NCBI RefSeq assembly: GCF_002879885.1 | Contig: NZ_PNYA01000003.1 | Coordinates: 1 to 64,000, forward strand | Source of the DNA: Trinickia dabaoshanensis | GTDB lineage: Bacteria; Pseudomonadota; Gammaproteobacteria; Burkholderiales; Burkholderiaceae | DNA: 64,000 nucleotides | Direction of reading: 5' to 3' | Part shown: positions 17,964-26,253 of the stretch, one piece after another | Numbering within the stretch: the first letter of the stretch is position 1 | How the letters are laid out: every line of letters begins with the position of its first letter | Notes under the pieces: generated by a model | Told to the model about the DNA's origin: nothing | What the model saw: the letters and a program-made list of their open reading frames with translations, nothing else | Databases searched by the model: none | Position numbers and translations under genes: made by a program

Positions 17964-18764
17964 ATGCGAAACCCCGAAGAATTGACGGCGGCCACCACGC
18001 ATAAGAAAGAGTTCATCGCGGTGAGCTGGAATTTGCACAAGGGCCGTACGCCGCTCGGCTTCACCGCATGGAAAGCGATGCAGCGCTGGGTCGAATCGAC
18101 CCATGCGGACGTCTACTTCCTGCAAGAAGCCATGGCTCGCCGCATGCCGGGCCCGGTGCTCGCGACGAGCTTCGGGGCGCCGGTGCATGAGCCGCTCGCC
18201 GATGTCTGGGAATGCCAGGCAACGGAAATCGCTCATGCGCTCGACCTCGAAATCGCGCTCGGTCCCAATGTCTTCAAGCCCTCCTGGCGGCATGGCAACG
18301 CGATCCTTTCGCCACACCCGCTCGATCTGGGCGGACGCTGGGATATCTCCGCGCACCGGTTCGAGCGGCGCGGGCTGCTCGTGGCGCGCGCGGCCTTCGC
18401 GGGGCGCTCCGTCACGTTGCTGTGCGCGCACCTGGCGCTCACGCGCTCGGCTCGCGTGCGTCAGATGAATTGGATCGCGCACTGGATCGCGCGCGAGGCG
18501 CCGGACGGGCCGCTCGTGCTCGCCGGCGACTTCAACGATTGGCGCAACGACTCGGTGTCGATCTTCGGCGAACACGGGCTCGTGGAAGTGGCAACGCTGC
18601 TCGGACAGCCCGTGCGCACGTTCCCGGCGTTTTCCCCGGCGCTCGCGCTCGATAAGATGTTCGTGCGCGGCATGCACCCGATCGCTTGCGTGCAGCCCAC
18701 GCAGGAAACGGCGTGGCTTTCCGACCACTTGCCCTACATCGCTCGGCTCGAATTGAAAGACTAG
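17964..18764 (+). CDS. Endonuclease/exonuclease/phosphatase (EEP) family protein
   Basis: A 266-residue protein with the EEP fold motifs in order: AVSWNLHKGRTP (Asn), VYFLQEAM (catalytic Glu), WRHGNAILSPHPL, LLCAHLALTRSARVRQM (His), LVLAGDFNDWRN (Asp/Asn) and ETAWLSDHLPYIARL (Asp-His). Relatives include DNases, phosphodiesterases and phospholipases. The length and the immediate start of the domain suggest a cytoplasmic YafD-type protein without a signal peptide. The substrate is not predictable. It directly follows the secreted hypothetical gene and may share its transcript. Confidence 0.88.
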   Translation: MRNPEELTAATTHKKEFIAVSWNLHKGRTPLGFTAWKAMQRWVESTHADVYFLQEAMARRMPGPVLATSFGAPVHEPLADVWECQATEIAHALDLEIALGPNVFKPSWRHGNAILSPHPLDLGGRWDISAHRFERRGLLVARAAFAGRSVTLLCAHLALTRSARVRQMNWIAHWIAREAPDGPLVLAGDFNDWRNDSVSIFGEHGLVEVATLLGQPVRTFPAFSPALALDKMFVRGMHPIACVQPTQETAWLSDHLPYIARLELKD

Positions 18765-18811
18765 GCGGCGAAGTTGCGTTAGATTAGGTCTTTTCGCCGC
18801 GTGCCAAAGTG

Positions 18812-19456
18812 ATGCACTACCTGCCTATCCTCGCGCAAATCGCCGTGATTTACCTCGTCGCGGCAGCCAGCCCCGGGCCGAATTTCTTCATGGTCACGCA
18901 GCTATCGCTCGCGGGCAGACGCGCGCTGGGCGCCGCTTCCGCGCTCGGCGTCTGCACGGCCTCCATGCTATGGGTCACGCTCGCGATGCTCGGCTTGGCC
19001 GCCGTGCTGCAACGCTTGGAATGGCTCTACACCGGCGTGCGTGTGGCCGGGGCGCTGTATCTGATCTATTTCGGCATCAAGCTCCTGCGCTCGAGTACCC
19101 GCCGCAGCCTCGTGCCGCACGCGCCGGGGCACGGGATCGAGCCCGTTGCGCACGATGCGGCCGCGTGGCTGCGCGCCTATCGCTCGGGATTCGTGACATG
19201 CGTGACGAATCCGAAATCGTGCGCATTCTGGACGAGCGTGTTCGCGGCGATGTTCCCCAAGCACCCGCCAATATGGTTCTACGGCGCCGTTTTCGCGACG
19301 ATCGGCTCGCTCTCGGCAAGCTGGTACTGCGGCATGGCGTTCATGTTCGCCACCGAGCGCACTCAGCGCGGCTACCGCAAGCTGCGCCGTCCCATCGACG
19401 CGTTTTGCGGCGCGGCGCTCGTCGGGCTCGGCGCAAAGCTCGTGGCCGAACGCTGA
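18812..19456 (+). CDS. LysE/RhtB family amino acid exporter
   Basis: A 214-residue inner-membrane protein with the family signature AAASPGPNFFMVTQLSLAGRRALGAASALGVCT near the N-terminus and about five to six membrane helices (MLWVTLAMLGLAAVLQRL, AGALYLIYFGIKLLRSS, IWFYGAVFATIGSLSASWY, AFCGAALVGLGAKLVAE). FVTCVTNPKSCAFWTSVFAAMFP is the second conserved loop. It probably exports an amino acid such as threonine, homoserine or lysine. A GTG immediately before the ATG could also serve as start. A short tandem repeat follows the stop. Confidence 0.9.
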   Translation: MHYLPILAQIAVIYLVAAASPGPNFFMVTQLSLAGRRALGAASALGVCTASMLWVTLAMLGLAAVLQRLEWLYTGVRVAGALYLIYFGIKLLRSSTRRSLVPHAPGHGIEPVAHDAAAWLRAYRSGFVTCVTNPKSCAFWTSVFAAMFPKHPPIWFYGAVFATIGSLSASWYCGMAFMFATERTQRGYRKLRRPIDAFCGAALVGLGAKLVAER

Positions 19457-19468
19457 GCCTCGTCGAGG

Positions 19469-19516
19469 AATGCGCCAATGAATGCGCCGATAGGTGCGTC
19501 GATGGGTGCGTCGATT
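19469..19516. repeat. Degenerate 12-base tandem repeat (four copies)
   Basis: Four consecutive 12-mers: AATGCGCCAATG, AATGCGCCGATA, GGTGCGTCGATG, GGTGCGTCGATT. Copies 1-2 and 3-4 differ only in the last three or four bases. It begins twelve bases after the LysE-family stop codon, outside any called gene. Confidence 0.6.
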
Positions 19517-19700
19517 GAGCGCGGATAGCGGGACAAAAACCCTACAAAACACCGGCCCGTCCCAAGCGCGGTAAAATGCCCGGTTTCGAGCGTCGTGAGA
19601 CGCATCCCGCGACAGCCCTTCGCCCTAGCCCGGCCCCCGCCGGCCGGAGCGTTCGTGTGCCGAGCGCTTTGGTGCCACCCCTTCGCACTTTGACGTAGCC

Positions 19701-20471
19701 ATGAGCAACCTGAACCCGCAAACCGTCCTCTCCGTCCACCACTGGACCGATACGCTGTTCAGCTTCACCTGCACCCGCGACGCGTCGTTTCGCTTTGAAA
19801 ACGGGCAATTCACGATGGTCGGGCTGGAAGTGGACGGCAAGCCGCTGATTCGCGCCTACAGCATGGCGAGCGCGAACTACGAGGAAAATCTCGAATTCCT
19901 GAGCATCAAGGTGCAGGACGGCCCGCTCACTTCGCGCCTGCAACATTTGAAGGTCGGCGACCAAGTGCTGATCGGCAAGAAGCCCACGGGCACGCTGATG
20001 GCCGACAACCTGCTGCCGGGCAAGACGCTATGGCTGCTCTCGACGGGTACGGGCCTCGCGCCGTTCATGTCGATCATCAAAGATCCTGGCGTGTACGACC
20101 GCTATGAGAAGGTCGTGCTCACGCACACGTGCCGTTTCGTCGACGAACTCGCGTACAAGGAATACATCACGGACCATCTGCCCGCTCATGAGGACATCGG
20201 CGAGCTCGTGCGCGAAAAGCTCGTGTACTACCCGACGGTCACGCGTGAGACGTTCCACAACCGCGGCCGGATCACCGAACTCATCGACACGAAGAAGCTG
20301 TTCGAGGATCTGAACGTTCCGCCGTTCTCGCTCGAGAACGACCGCGTCATGCTCTGCGGCAGCCCGCACATGCTGCGCGACACGCGTGAGCTGCTCGACG
20401 GCCTCGGCTTCAAGGAAGGCAGCAACAACGAGCCGGGACATTACGTCGTCGAAAAGGCGTTCGTCGGCTGA
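19701..20471 (+). CDS. fpr: Ferredoxin--NADP(+) reductase
   Basis: A 256-residue flavoprotein of the bacterial FPR type. The FAD-binding motif is LIRAYSMASANYEENLEF (RxYS) near residue 52. The NADP-binding region is LLSTGTGLAPFMSIIKDP near 112 and CGSPHMLRDTRELLDGLGF near 217. The C-terminus VVEKAFVG is the family ending that contacts the flavin. The enzyme transfers electrons between NADPH and ferredoxin or flavodoxin, feeding biosynthetic and oxidative-stress reactions. It is monocistronic, with a strong terminator about 75 bases after the stop. Confidence 0.95.
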   Translation: MSNLNPQTVLSVHHWTDTLFSFTCTRDASFRFENGQFTMVGLEVDGKPLIRAYSMASANYEENLEFLSIKVQDGPLTSRLQHLKVGDQVLIGKKPTGTLMADNLLPGKTLWLLSTGTGLAPFMSIIKDPGVYDRYEKVVLTHTCRFVDELAYKEYITDHLPAHEDIGELVREKLVYYPTVTRETFHNRGRITELIDTKKLFEDLNVPPFSLENDRVMLCGSPHMLRDTRELLDGLGFKEGSNNEPGHYVVEKAFVG

Positions 20472-20548
20472 ACCCCCGCGGGCCGAGCGCCGCCAGGCGG
20501 CCCGGCCCTGCCCTTGCGGGCGCGCGCCACGGCGAGCCCGCCCCAATG

Positions 20549-20577
20549 ACCGGAGCCATGCGCGCTCCGGTTTTTTT
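20549..20577 (+). terminator. Rho-independent terminator of fpr
   Basis: Stem ACCGGAGC / GCTCCGGT with a 7-base loop, followed directly by seven T residues on the plus strand. Confidence 0.95.
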
Positions 20578-20880
20578 ATTCTCGCGTGGCGGATTGTCAC
20601 GGCATGCTGTTACATTTACCCGCCGATCACGCGCATTTCCTCGTAGGAATTTTTCCTACATCCAAAAACGCCAAGGCTGTCAATCCGGGCTTGTCGAACC
20701 GTTGTAAGGCGCGCTCTGCGGGAATTTTCGCCAGTTTTGAGATATTATCCGCCGCGAAGAAGGGTCGAATGGAAACGGTTCGATTCCGCCAATGATGTGT
20801 TACCAGATGTAAATTGCATTACGCGGCACGTCATCTTTTCCGGCGCCGCGATGGTCAAAATTTGAGGTTGTGTCTTCGCG
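20578..20880. other. Long upstream region of the histidine kinase gene
   Basis: About 300 bases between the fpr terminator and the kinase start. It contains the inverted repeat at 20643-20659 and a possible -10 box TATTAT at 20743-20748 without a convincing -35. Some of it may be an untranslated leader. No gene is supported. Confidence 0.45.
20643..20659. promoter_or_regulatory. Inverted repeat GTAGGAA-TTT-TTCCTAC, candidate NarL-family response-regulator site
   Basis: Perfect 7-base arms with a 3-base centre. A further TTTCCT half-site sits directly to its left (20637-20642). Response regulators of the NarL/BvgA/RcsB type recognise such TAGGAA/TTCCTA dyads. The nearest downstream operon encodes a NarL-type regulator, so autoregulation is a reasonable inference. 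Confidence 0.45.
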
Positions 20881-21888
20881 ATGAGTCAACGTCTGGCCAA
20901 TTCCGCCCGGCAACATTCACCCTCGGACGTCTCGACGGTCGTGCCCCTCGTCACCGGTGCGATATCGGCGGCCGCACGCGAGGCTGAGCGTCCGCGCCAA
21001 CGCGGCGAACGCCTGCACGTCGCCCAGCCCGCGCCCGGCGGTTTTTCGGCGGAACGCAAAAGCACCGGTGCCGAGCGCAACATGCGCGAGCACACGGCCG
21101 ACATGGTCGAAGCGCGCGAGGAACTGCGGTTGCACGTGGCGCGGGAACTGCACGACGGCCTCGGCGCGGAGCTGACGGCGGCGCGTTTTGCGCTGGCCAA
21201 CGTCGAACACGCGCTCAAGCAAGGCGCGGACACCGCCGCCGCCGCGAGCGCGCTGGCTTTGGCGCAGCAATCGCTGGACGCCGCCTGCGAAGCGGGCCGC
21301 CGCCTGATCCAAGAGCTGCATGAGCCGAAAGTGGAAGGCGGCATCGTTGCCGCGCTCGGCGAGTGGACGCGCGCATTTTCCGAGCGAACGGGCTTGGCGA
21401 CGAGCTTCGTGTGCGCCGCCGACGTGCGCCTCACGCAATTGCCCGACGATGCCGCGCTCGCGGTGATGCGGGTGGCCCAAGAAGCGCTGAACAACGTGGC
21501 CAAGCACGCCGACGCGCGCTGCGCCGACGTACGCATCCAGACCGACGCAAAGCGCCTCGTGCTCATCGTCGAAGACGACGGGCGCGGCATGCCGCCCCGA
21601 GCCCGCCGCGCCGGCGCGCCCGATTCGATCAACGCGCGCGGCTTCGGCCTGCCCGGTATGCGCGCCCGGTGCGAAGGGTTCGGCGGCGCGCTGCGCATCG
21701 CCTCCCGCCTGCGCGACGAATCGTCGCCTCCGTGGCATACGCCGTGGCCGGCGGCCGCGGGCGACGACGGCGCACCGGCCTCGCGCTCGGGCACGACCGT
21801 GCGCGCCCACTTCCTGTGGGCCGCGATGGTGCACGGCCGCGACGCCTTGACCGGCCGGGCCCCGAACCGCGTCAGGCGCGCGAGGTAA
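20881..21888 (+). CDS. Sensor histidine kinase, HisKA_3 (NarL-type), soluble
   Basis: A 335-residue kinase. The H-box is LHVARELHDGLGAELTAARF with phospho-accepting His at residue 91. The ATPase domain contains AVMRVAQEALNNVAKHADA (N-box), LIVEDDGRGMP (G1) and ARGFGLPGMRARCEGFGG (G2). No transmembrane helix or PAS/GAF domain is visible in the first 75 residues, which are Ala/Arg-rich, so this appears to be a cytoplasmic kinase whose input is unclear. A spacer rich in Pro and Ser interrupts the end of the ATPase domain. The response regulator gene begins four bases after the stop, giving a tight operon. Confidence 0.9.
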   Translation: MSQRLANSARQHSPSDVSTVVPLVTGAISAAAREAERPRQRGERLHVAQPAPGGFSAERKSTGAERNMREHTADMVEAREELRLHVARELHDGLGAELTAARFALANVEHALKQGADTAAAASALALAQQSLDAACEAGRRLIQELHEPKVEGGIVAALGEWTRAFSERTGLATSFVCAADVRLTQLPDDAALAVMRVAQEALNNVAKHADARCADVRIQTDAKRLVLIVEDDGRGMPPRARRAGAPDSINARGFGLPGMRARCEGFGGALRIASRLRDESSPPWHTPWPAAAGDDGAPASRSGTTVRAHFLWAAMVHGRDALTGRAPNRVRRAR

Positions 21889-21892
21889 AGCG

Positions 21893-22549
21893 ATGACGCT
21901 CAAAATCATGCTGGTCGACGACCATGCCATCGTCCGTCAGGGCATCCGTCAGCTTCTGCTCAATCATGCCGTCGCACGCGAGGTCGTTGAAGCGGACAGC
22001 GGCGCTCAGGCACTGGCCAGTCTGGAAAGCGATCCGTTCGACATCGTCTTACTCGATATCTCGCTGCCCGACATGAACGGCGTCGAGGTGCTCAAACGGC
22101 TCAAACGCCGGCAGCCCCGCACGCCGGTCATGATGTTTTCGATGTATCCGGAAGACCAGTACGCCGTGCGCTCGCTGAAGGCGGGCGCTTCCGGCTATCT
22201 GTCGAAGACCGTCACGGCCGCGCAAATGATCGAGGCCATCCGCCAAGTCGCGGCGGGGCGCAAATACGTGAGCCCCGCGCTCGCCGAGGCGCTGGCCGAT
22301 TACGTCTCGTTCGATAGCGACCAGTTGCCCCACGAAAAGCTCTCCGACCGCGAGTACCAAACGCTGTGCATGCTCGCCTCGGGCAAGCGGCTGACCGACA
22401 TCGCCCATGCGCTCTCGCTTTCGGTGAAGACGGTGAGCGTCTATCGCGCGCGGTTGCTCGAGAAGATGAAGCTGAACAACAACGCCGAACTGACGTTCTA
22501 CGTCATGAGCAACCGGCTCGTCGACCTGAATCCGGCCATGACCGGCTAA
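21893..22549 (+). CDS. LuxR/NarL-type response regulator
   Basis: A 218-residue regulator. The receiver domain has the acidic pair in MLVDDHAIVRQ, the phospho-acceptor Asp at residue 55 in VLLDISLPDMNG and the Lys in GYLSKTVTA. The C-terminal LuxR helix-turn-helix is KLSDREYQTLCMLASGKRLTDIAHALSLSVKTVSVYRARLLEKMKLNNNAEL. It is co-transcribed with the upstream kinase, its likely partner. Similar pairs in Burkholderia control quorum-sensing and virulence genes, but I cannot assign this one to a named system. Confidence 0.92.
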   Translation: MTLKIMLVDDHAIVRQGIRQLLLNHAVAREVVEADSGAQALASLESDPFDIVLLDISLPDMNGVEVLKRLKRRQPRTPVMMFSMYPEDQYAVRSLKAGASGYLSKTVTAAQMIEAIRQVAAGRKYVSPALAEALADYVSFDSDQLPHEKLSDREYQTLCMLASGKRLTDIAHALSLSVKTVSVYRARLLEKMKLNNNAELTFYVMSNRLVDLNPAMTG

Positions 22550-22713
22550 GAAGCAGGTGTTAATAAGGCATTAATAGGGCATTAGCAGCCGTTCCTCAGA
22601 CTTCTCCGATTTCTCCGGTTGCACCCGGCCGCGATGGCCGGATCGGCTAGAATCTAGGGTTTTTCCACACAGAGTTGCACCATTGGGTGCAACCACCTGG
22701 AGACCCTCGCTTT

Positions 22714-24114
22714 ATGTCCCTCTTCCGCAAGAAAAACGTCGAGCAGATGATTGCCGGTGCCGAGCGCACCGGCTTGAAAAAAGCGCTCGGCGCGCTAGAC
22801 CTCACGTTCCTCGGTATCGGCGCGATCATCGGCACCGGCATTTTCGTGCTGACGGGCACGGGCGCCGTGCAAGCCGGCCCGGCCCTGATGATTGCCTTTC
22901 TGATTGCCGCCGTGGCATGTGCATTGGCTGGTCTGGCCTACGCGGAATTCTCCTCGACGATCCCGGTCGCCGGCTCCATCTACACCTACTCGTATGCCAC
23001 GCTCGGCGAACTCGCGGCTTGGATCATCGGCTGGGACTTGATGCTCGAGTACGGGCTGGCCACGTCGGCCGTCTCGGTCGGCTGGTCCGGCTACCTGCAG
23101 TCGCTCGTGGCCGGCTTCGGCCTGAAGCTGCCGGTCGCGCTTAGCGCGGCGCCCGGCGCCGTGGCCGGCGTGACCACGTTTTTCAACTTGCCCGCGTTCC
23201 TCGTCATGATGGTCATCACGACGCTGCTGTCCGTCGGCGTGCGCGAATCCACGCGCGTAAACAACATCATGGTCGGCATCAAGGTGCTGGTCGTGCTCGC
23301 CGTCATCGCGGTGGGCGTGTTCCACGTGCAGCCGGCGAACTGGCATCCGTTCATGCCGCACGGCTGGCACGGCGTGTTCGGCGCCGCCGCCGTCATGTTC
23401 TTCGCGTTCATCGGCTTCGATTCCGTGTCTTCGGCGGCCGAGGAAGTCAAAAACCCGAAACGCGACCTGCCGATCGGCATCATCGCGTCGCTCGCGATTT
23501 GCGCCGTGCTGTACGTTGCGGTCGCCGCCGTCGTGACGGGCATCGTTCCGGCTCCGCGCTTCGCCGATAACATCGCCCACCCCGTCTCGTACGCGCTGCA
23601 AGTCGCCGGGGAAAACTGGGTGGCCGGCTTCATCGATTTGGGCGCCGTGCTCGGCATGCTCACCGTCATTCTCGTCATGAGCTACGGCCAGACGCGGATC
23701 ATCTTCGCGATGTCGCGCGACGGCCTGCTGCCTCAAGTGCTCTCGCGCGTGCATCCGCGGTTCGCCACGCCAATGACGACGACCTGGCTCGTCGGCATCT
23801 TCTTCGGCCTCATCGGCGCATTGGTGCCGCTGAACGTGCTCGCCGAGCTGATCAACATCGGCACGCTGGCCGCCTTCTCGATGGTATCGATCGCCGTGCT
23901 CGTCCTGCGCCGCACGCATCCGCACCTGCCGCGCTCGTTCCGCTGCCCCGGCGTGCCCGTCGTGCCGCTGCTCGCCGTCGCCGCCTGCGTGTTCTTGATG
24001 GTGAACTTGCAGTGGATCACCTGGGTCGCCTTCGCCGTGTGGCTCGCGATCGGTTTGGTCGTCTACTTCGGCTACTCGCGCAAGCATTCGCTGCTGGCCC
24101 GCGACAAGCACTAA
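22714..24114 (+). CDS. Amino acid permease, APC superfamily (CAT-like)
   Basis: A 466-residue permease with about twelve membrane helices. The APC signature LTFLGIGAIIGTGIFVLTGTGAVQAGPAL is at residues 30-58. The helix AEFSSTIPVAGSIYTYSYATLGELAAWIIGWDLMLEY is characteristic of the cationic amino acid transporter/YfnA group. FFAFIGFDSVSSAAEEVKNPKRDLPIGI marks the middle loop. The start ATG at 22714 is preceded by TGGAGACC. The substrate is probably a cationic or aromatic amino acid. A strong terminator follows, so the gene is alone. Confidence 0.92.
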   Translation: MSLFRKKNVEQMIAGAERTGLKKALGALDLTFLGIGAIIGTGIFVLTGTGAVQAGPALMIAFLIAAVACALAGLAYAEFSSTIPVAGSIYTYSYATLGELAAWIIGWDLMLEYGLATSAVSVGWSGYLQSLVAGFGLKLPVALSAAPGAVAGVTTFFNLPAFLVMMVITTLLSVGVRESTRVNNIMVGIKVLVVLAVIAVGVFHVQPANWHPFMPHGWHGVFGAAAVMFFAFIGFDSVSSAAEEVKNPKRDLPIGIIASLAICAVLYVAVAAVVTGIVPAPRFADNIAHPVSYALQVAGENWVAGFIDLGAVLGMLTVILVMSYGQTRIIFAMSRDGLLPQVLSRVHPRFATPMTTTWLVGIFFGLIGALVPLNVLAELINIGTLAAFSMVSIAVLVLRRTHPHLPRSFRCPGVPVVPLLAVAACVFLMVNLQWITWVAFAVWLAIGLVVYFGYSRKHSLLARDKH

Positions 24115-24139
24115 GTTCGCAGCCCCGCCCCCTCTCGGA

Positions 24140-24174
24140 ACGGCATCGCCGGCGCCAGCCGCGATGCCGTTTTT
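24140..24174 (+). terminator. Rho-independent terminator of the APC permease gene
   Basis: A 10-bp stem ACGGCATCGC / GCGATGCCGT with an 11-base loop, followed by TTTTT on the plus strand. Confidence 0.92.
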
Positions 24175-24318
24175 CTTTGCACACGGCTTGCTGGCTTCAC
24201 GCCCGTGTGGCCGGGCGAACTTGCTCGCGCTGCGAGGTCCATAATGATTGAGTTCCGCTGACAACGTCCGACGCTCCGTTCGCGGGCGCCGGCTTCCCTA
24301 CGAAGGAGGAGCAACGCA

Positions 24319-24891
24319 ATGGAATTGACGGAAAGCTATACGCTGCCTGTGCCGCCGCAACGGGCCTGGGAGGCGCTGACCGACGCGGCTATCTTGCGCG
24401 AATCGATTCCCGGCTGTGAAGACATTCAGGCCGACGGGGAAAACGGCTTTACCTTGGCCGTCAATCTGGGGGCGGATGGGGTCGGTACCCGATTCAAGGG
24501 CCGGGTTCGGCTCACCGAGGTGGATTCGCCGGGCGCGCGCACGCTTTTGTTCGAACTCGATTCGCCGGGCGCGGGCGCGGGTAACGGCGGCGGACCGCAC
24601 GGAGCAAGGCTGCGGCTCGAAGCCGACGGCGATGCGTCGAGCACGTTACTCTATACGGCGTATGCGCAAACACTGCATGCCGACGGGACGAGTCCCGCCG
24701 ATTCCGTCGTGCGCCAAGTCGCCGACGAATTCTTCAAGCGTTTTACGGCCCGTTTGAACGCTTTCGATAAGCCGTTGCCGAGCGATGCCCCGCAACCGGC
24801 CGGACCATCGGGGCAGCATGCGGCCGTATTCGAGTCGGCACCGGCCGGCAAGGGAGGCAAGTCGTGGAAAGCATGGACCTCGAGGTCCTGA
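24319..24891 (+). CDS. CoxG / carbon monoxide dehydrogenase subunit G family protein (SRPBCC fold)
   Basis: This 190-residue protein has a START/SRPBCC domain over residues 1-145. MELTESYTLPVPPQRAWEALTDAAILRESIPGCEDI is the typical CoxG beginning, and VVRQVADEFFKRFTARLNAF is the final amphipathic helix. The tail of about 45 residues is low complexity. A strong GAAGGAGGAG ribosome site precedes the ATG. CoxG-like proteins anchor or help mature molybdenum hydroxylases at the membrane. The downstream xdhC-family gene overlaps by 28 bases, and together they suggest a maturation pair for a molybdenum enzyme encoded elsewhere. Confidence 0.88.
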   Translation: MELTESYTLPVPPQRAWEALTDAAILRESIPGCEDIQADGENGFTLAVNLGADGVGTRFKGRVRLTEVDSPGARTLLFELDSPGAGAGNGGGPHGARLRLEADGDASSTLLYTAYAQTLHADGTSPADSVVRQVADEFFKRFTARLNAFDKPLPSDAPQPAGPSGQHAAVFESAPAGKGGKSWKAWTSRS

Positions 24892-25871
24892 ATACGAGCG
24901 CACGTTGGCTGGCCGAAGGCCAGCGCGTGCTGATCGCTACCGTCGTTCGCACTTGGGGCTCGTCGCCGCGCCCCGAGGGCGCGATGCTCGCGATCCGGGG
25001 GGATGGTCTCGTCGTCGGCTCGGTGTCGGGCGGGTGCATCGAGGACGATCTGATCGACCGCTTAAAGCGCGGCGAGATCGATATGGCGCGGCCGAGCGTG
25101 GCGCGTTACGGCGTGGCGGCCGAAGAGGCTCATCGCTTCGGCCTACCGTGCGGCGGCACGCTGGAACTCGTCCTCGAACCGCTCGGACGGGCGAGCGGCA
25201 TCGATGCGCTATGCGATGGCCTCGCCAATGGCGCGTTGATCGCCCGTACGCTCGAGATGGCCACGGGGCGCGCGTCGCTCGCCCCCGCGGCCGCGACCGA
25301 CGGCGTGCGATTCGACGGCGAGACGCTCGTGACGGTGCATGGCCCGCGCTATCGCATGCTGATCATCGGCGCGGGGCAGTTGTCGCACTACTTGGCGTCG
25401 ATGGCCGTGGGGCTCGATTATCGGGTGACGGTTTGCGATCCGCGCGAGGAATACACCGACGAGTGGAACGTGCCGGGCACCGGCATCGTGCGCTCGATGC
25501 CCGACGATGCCGTCTTGGAGATGAAGCTCGATCCGCGTTCGGCCGTGGTCGCCGTCACGCACGATCCGAAGCTCGACGACCTCGCGCTGATGGAGGCGCT
25601 CAAGACGCCCGCGTTTTACGTCGGTGCGCTCGGCTCCCGGCGCAACAACGCGGCGCGGCGCGAGCGGCTGCGCGAGTTCGATCTGAGCGAAGCCGAGCTG
25701 GCGCGGCTGCATGGGCCGGTTGGCATCTATATCGGCAGCCGGACGCCGCCGGAAATCGCGATTTCGATCTTGGCCGAGGTGACGGCCGCGAAAAACGGCG
25801 TGTCGCTGCCGACGATGCTGCGCGTGGAAGCGGCGAAGGCCGCGCGGGAGCGCGCCGTTTGCGGGGTTTAA
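24864..25871 (+). CDS. XdhC family molybdenum-cofactor maturation protein
   Basis: A 335-residue protein starting at GTG 24864, which is seven bases from an AGGGAGG ribosome site inside the upstream gene. The N-terminal XdhC/CoxI domain includes VIATVVRTWGSSPRPEGAMLAI and GSVSGGCIEDDL, with the conserved Cys. The C-terminal Rossmann domain begins YRMLIIGAGQLSHYLASMA and ends with YVGALGSRRNNAARRERL, GPVGIYIGSRTPPEIAISILAEV. XdhC binds sulfurated molybdenum cofactor and inserts it into xanthine dehydrogenase-type enzymes. It is translationally coupled to the CoxG-like gene. Confidence 0.92.
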   Translation: MESMDLEVLNTSARWLAEGQRVLIATVVRTWGSSPRPEGAMLAIRGDGLVVGSVSGGCIEDDLIDRLKRGEIDMARPSVARYGVAAEEAHRFGLPCGGTLELVLEPLGRASGIDALCDGLANGALIARTLEMATGRASLAPAAATDGVRFDGETLVTVHGPRYRMLIIGAGQLSHYLASMAVGLDYRVTVCDPREEYTDEWNVPGTGIVRSMPDDAVLEMKLDPRSAVVAVTHDPKLDDLALMEALKTPAFYVGALGSRRNNAARRERLREFDLSEAELARLHGPVGIYIGSRTPPEIAISILAEVTAAKNGVSLPTMLRVEAAKAARERAVCGV

Positions 25872-26253
25872 TTCGGGGACAGCGTCGATAACCCTGTCAT
25901 TCGGTCCTATTTTCAGTCCGAATAGGTCCGGGTCGCGACCCGGACCTTACCATCGGATCTGCCGTTGCACCGCCCAAGCCGTGGACCGCGCAGATCCGAA
26001 GTCGCCAGTCAGCTATTGGCCGGATTGCAGCGGGCCGCCTCGATCGCTTATGGAACTCCGGTCAATTTCTCCGACGGATCAATCGTTGGCCCAGTTATTT
26101 CAATTGTCCACGCGGAAATCATCTTGAGCATCGGAGAACTGATCGGCCTACGTAAAGCCGCTTGCGTCGGCATCCATGAAAATCGAACAGAGGTAAAACG
26201 GCTCGCCGCCGAACTGTGGCTCTCTGAATTTGTGGATAATCGGAGCGGACGCT
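25872..26253. other. Intergenic region with overlapping inverted repeats; composition shift
   Basis: About 382 bases. The left part carries overlapping hairpins (25898-25946). The right part contains a weak 101-codon frame (25965-26270) without ribosome site or recognisable family; I do not call it a gene. GC content falls here and stays lower through the HD gene, which suggests an inserted segment. Confidence 0.45.
25898..25946. repeat. Overlapping inverted repeats downstream of xdhC-like gene
   Basis: ATTCGG...CCGAAT and CCTATT...AATAGG are two mutually exclusive stems. They are followed by a perfect 10-bp hairpin GGTCCGGGTC-GC-GACCCGGACC at 25925-25946. The last hairpin may terminate the coxG-xdhC transcript, although only TT follows. 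The alternative pairings are attenuator-like in arrangement. Confidence 0.5.

Noticed and set aside
22795-24264. 489-codon minus-strand frame rich in His, Asp and Arg
   Set aside because: Antisense shadow of the APC permease gene; no family features.
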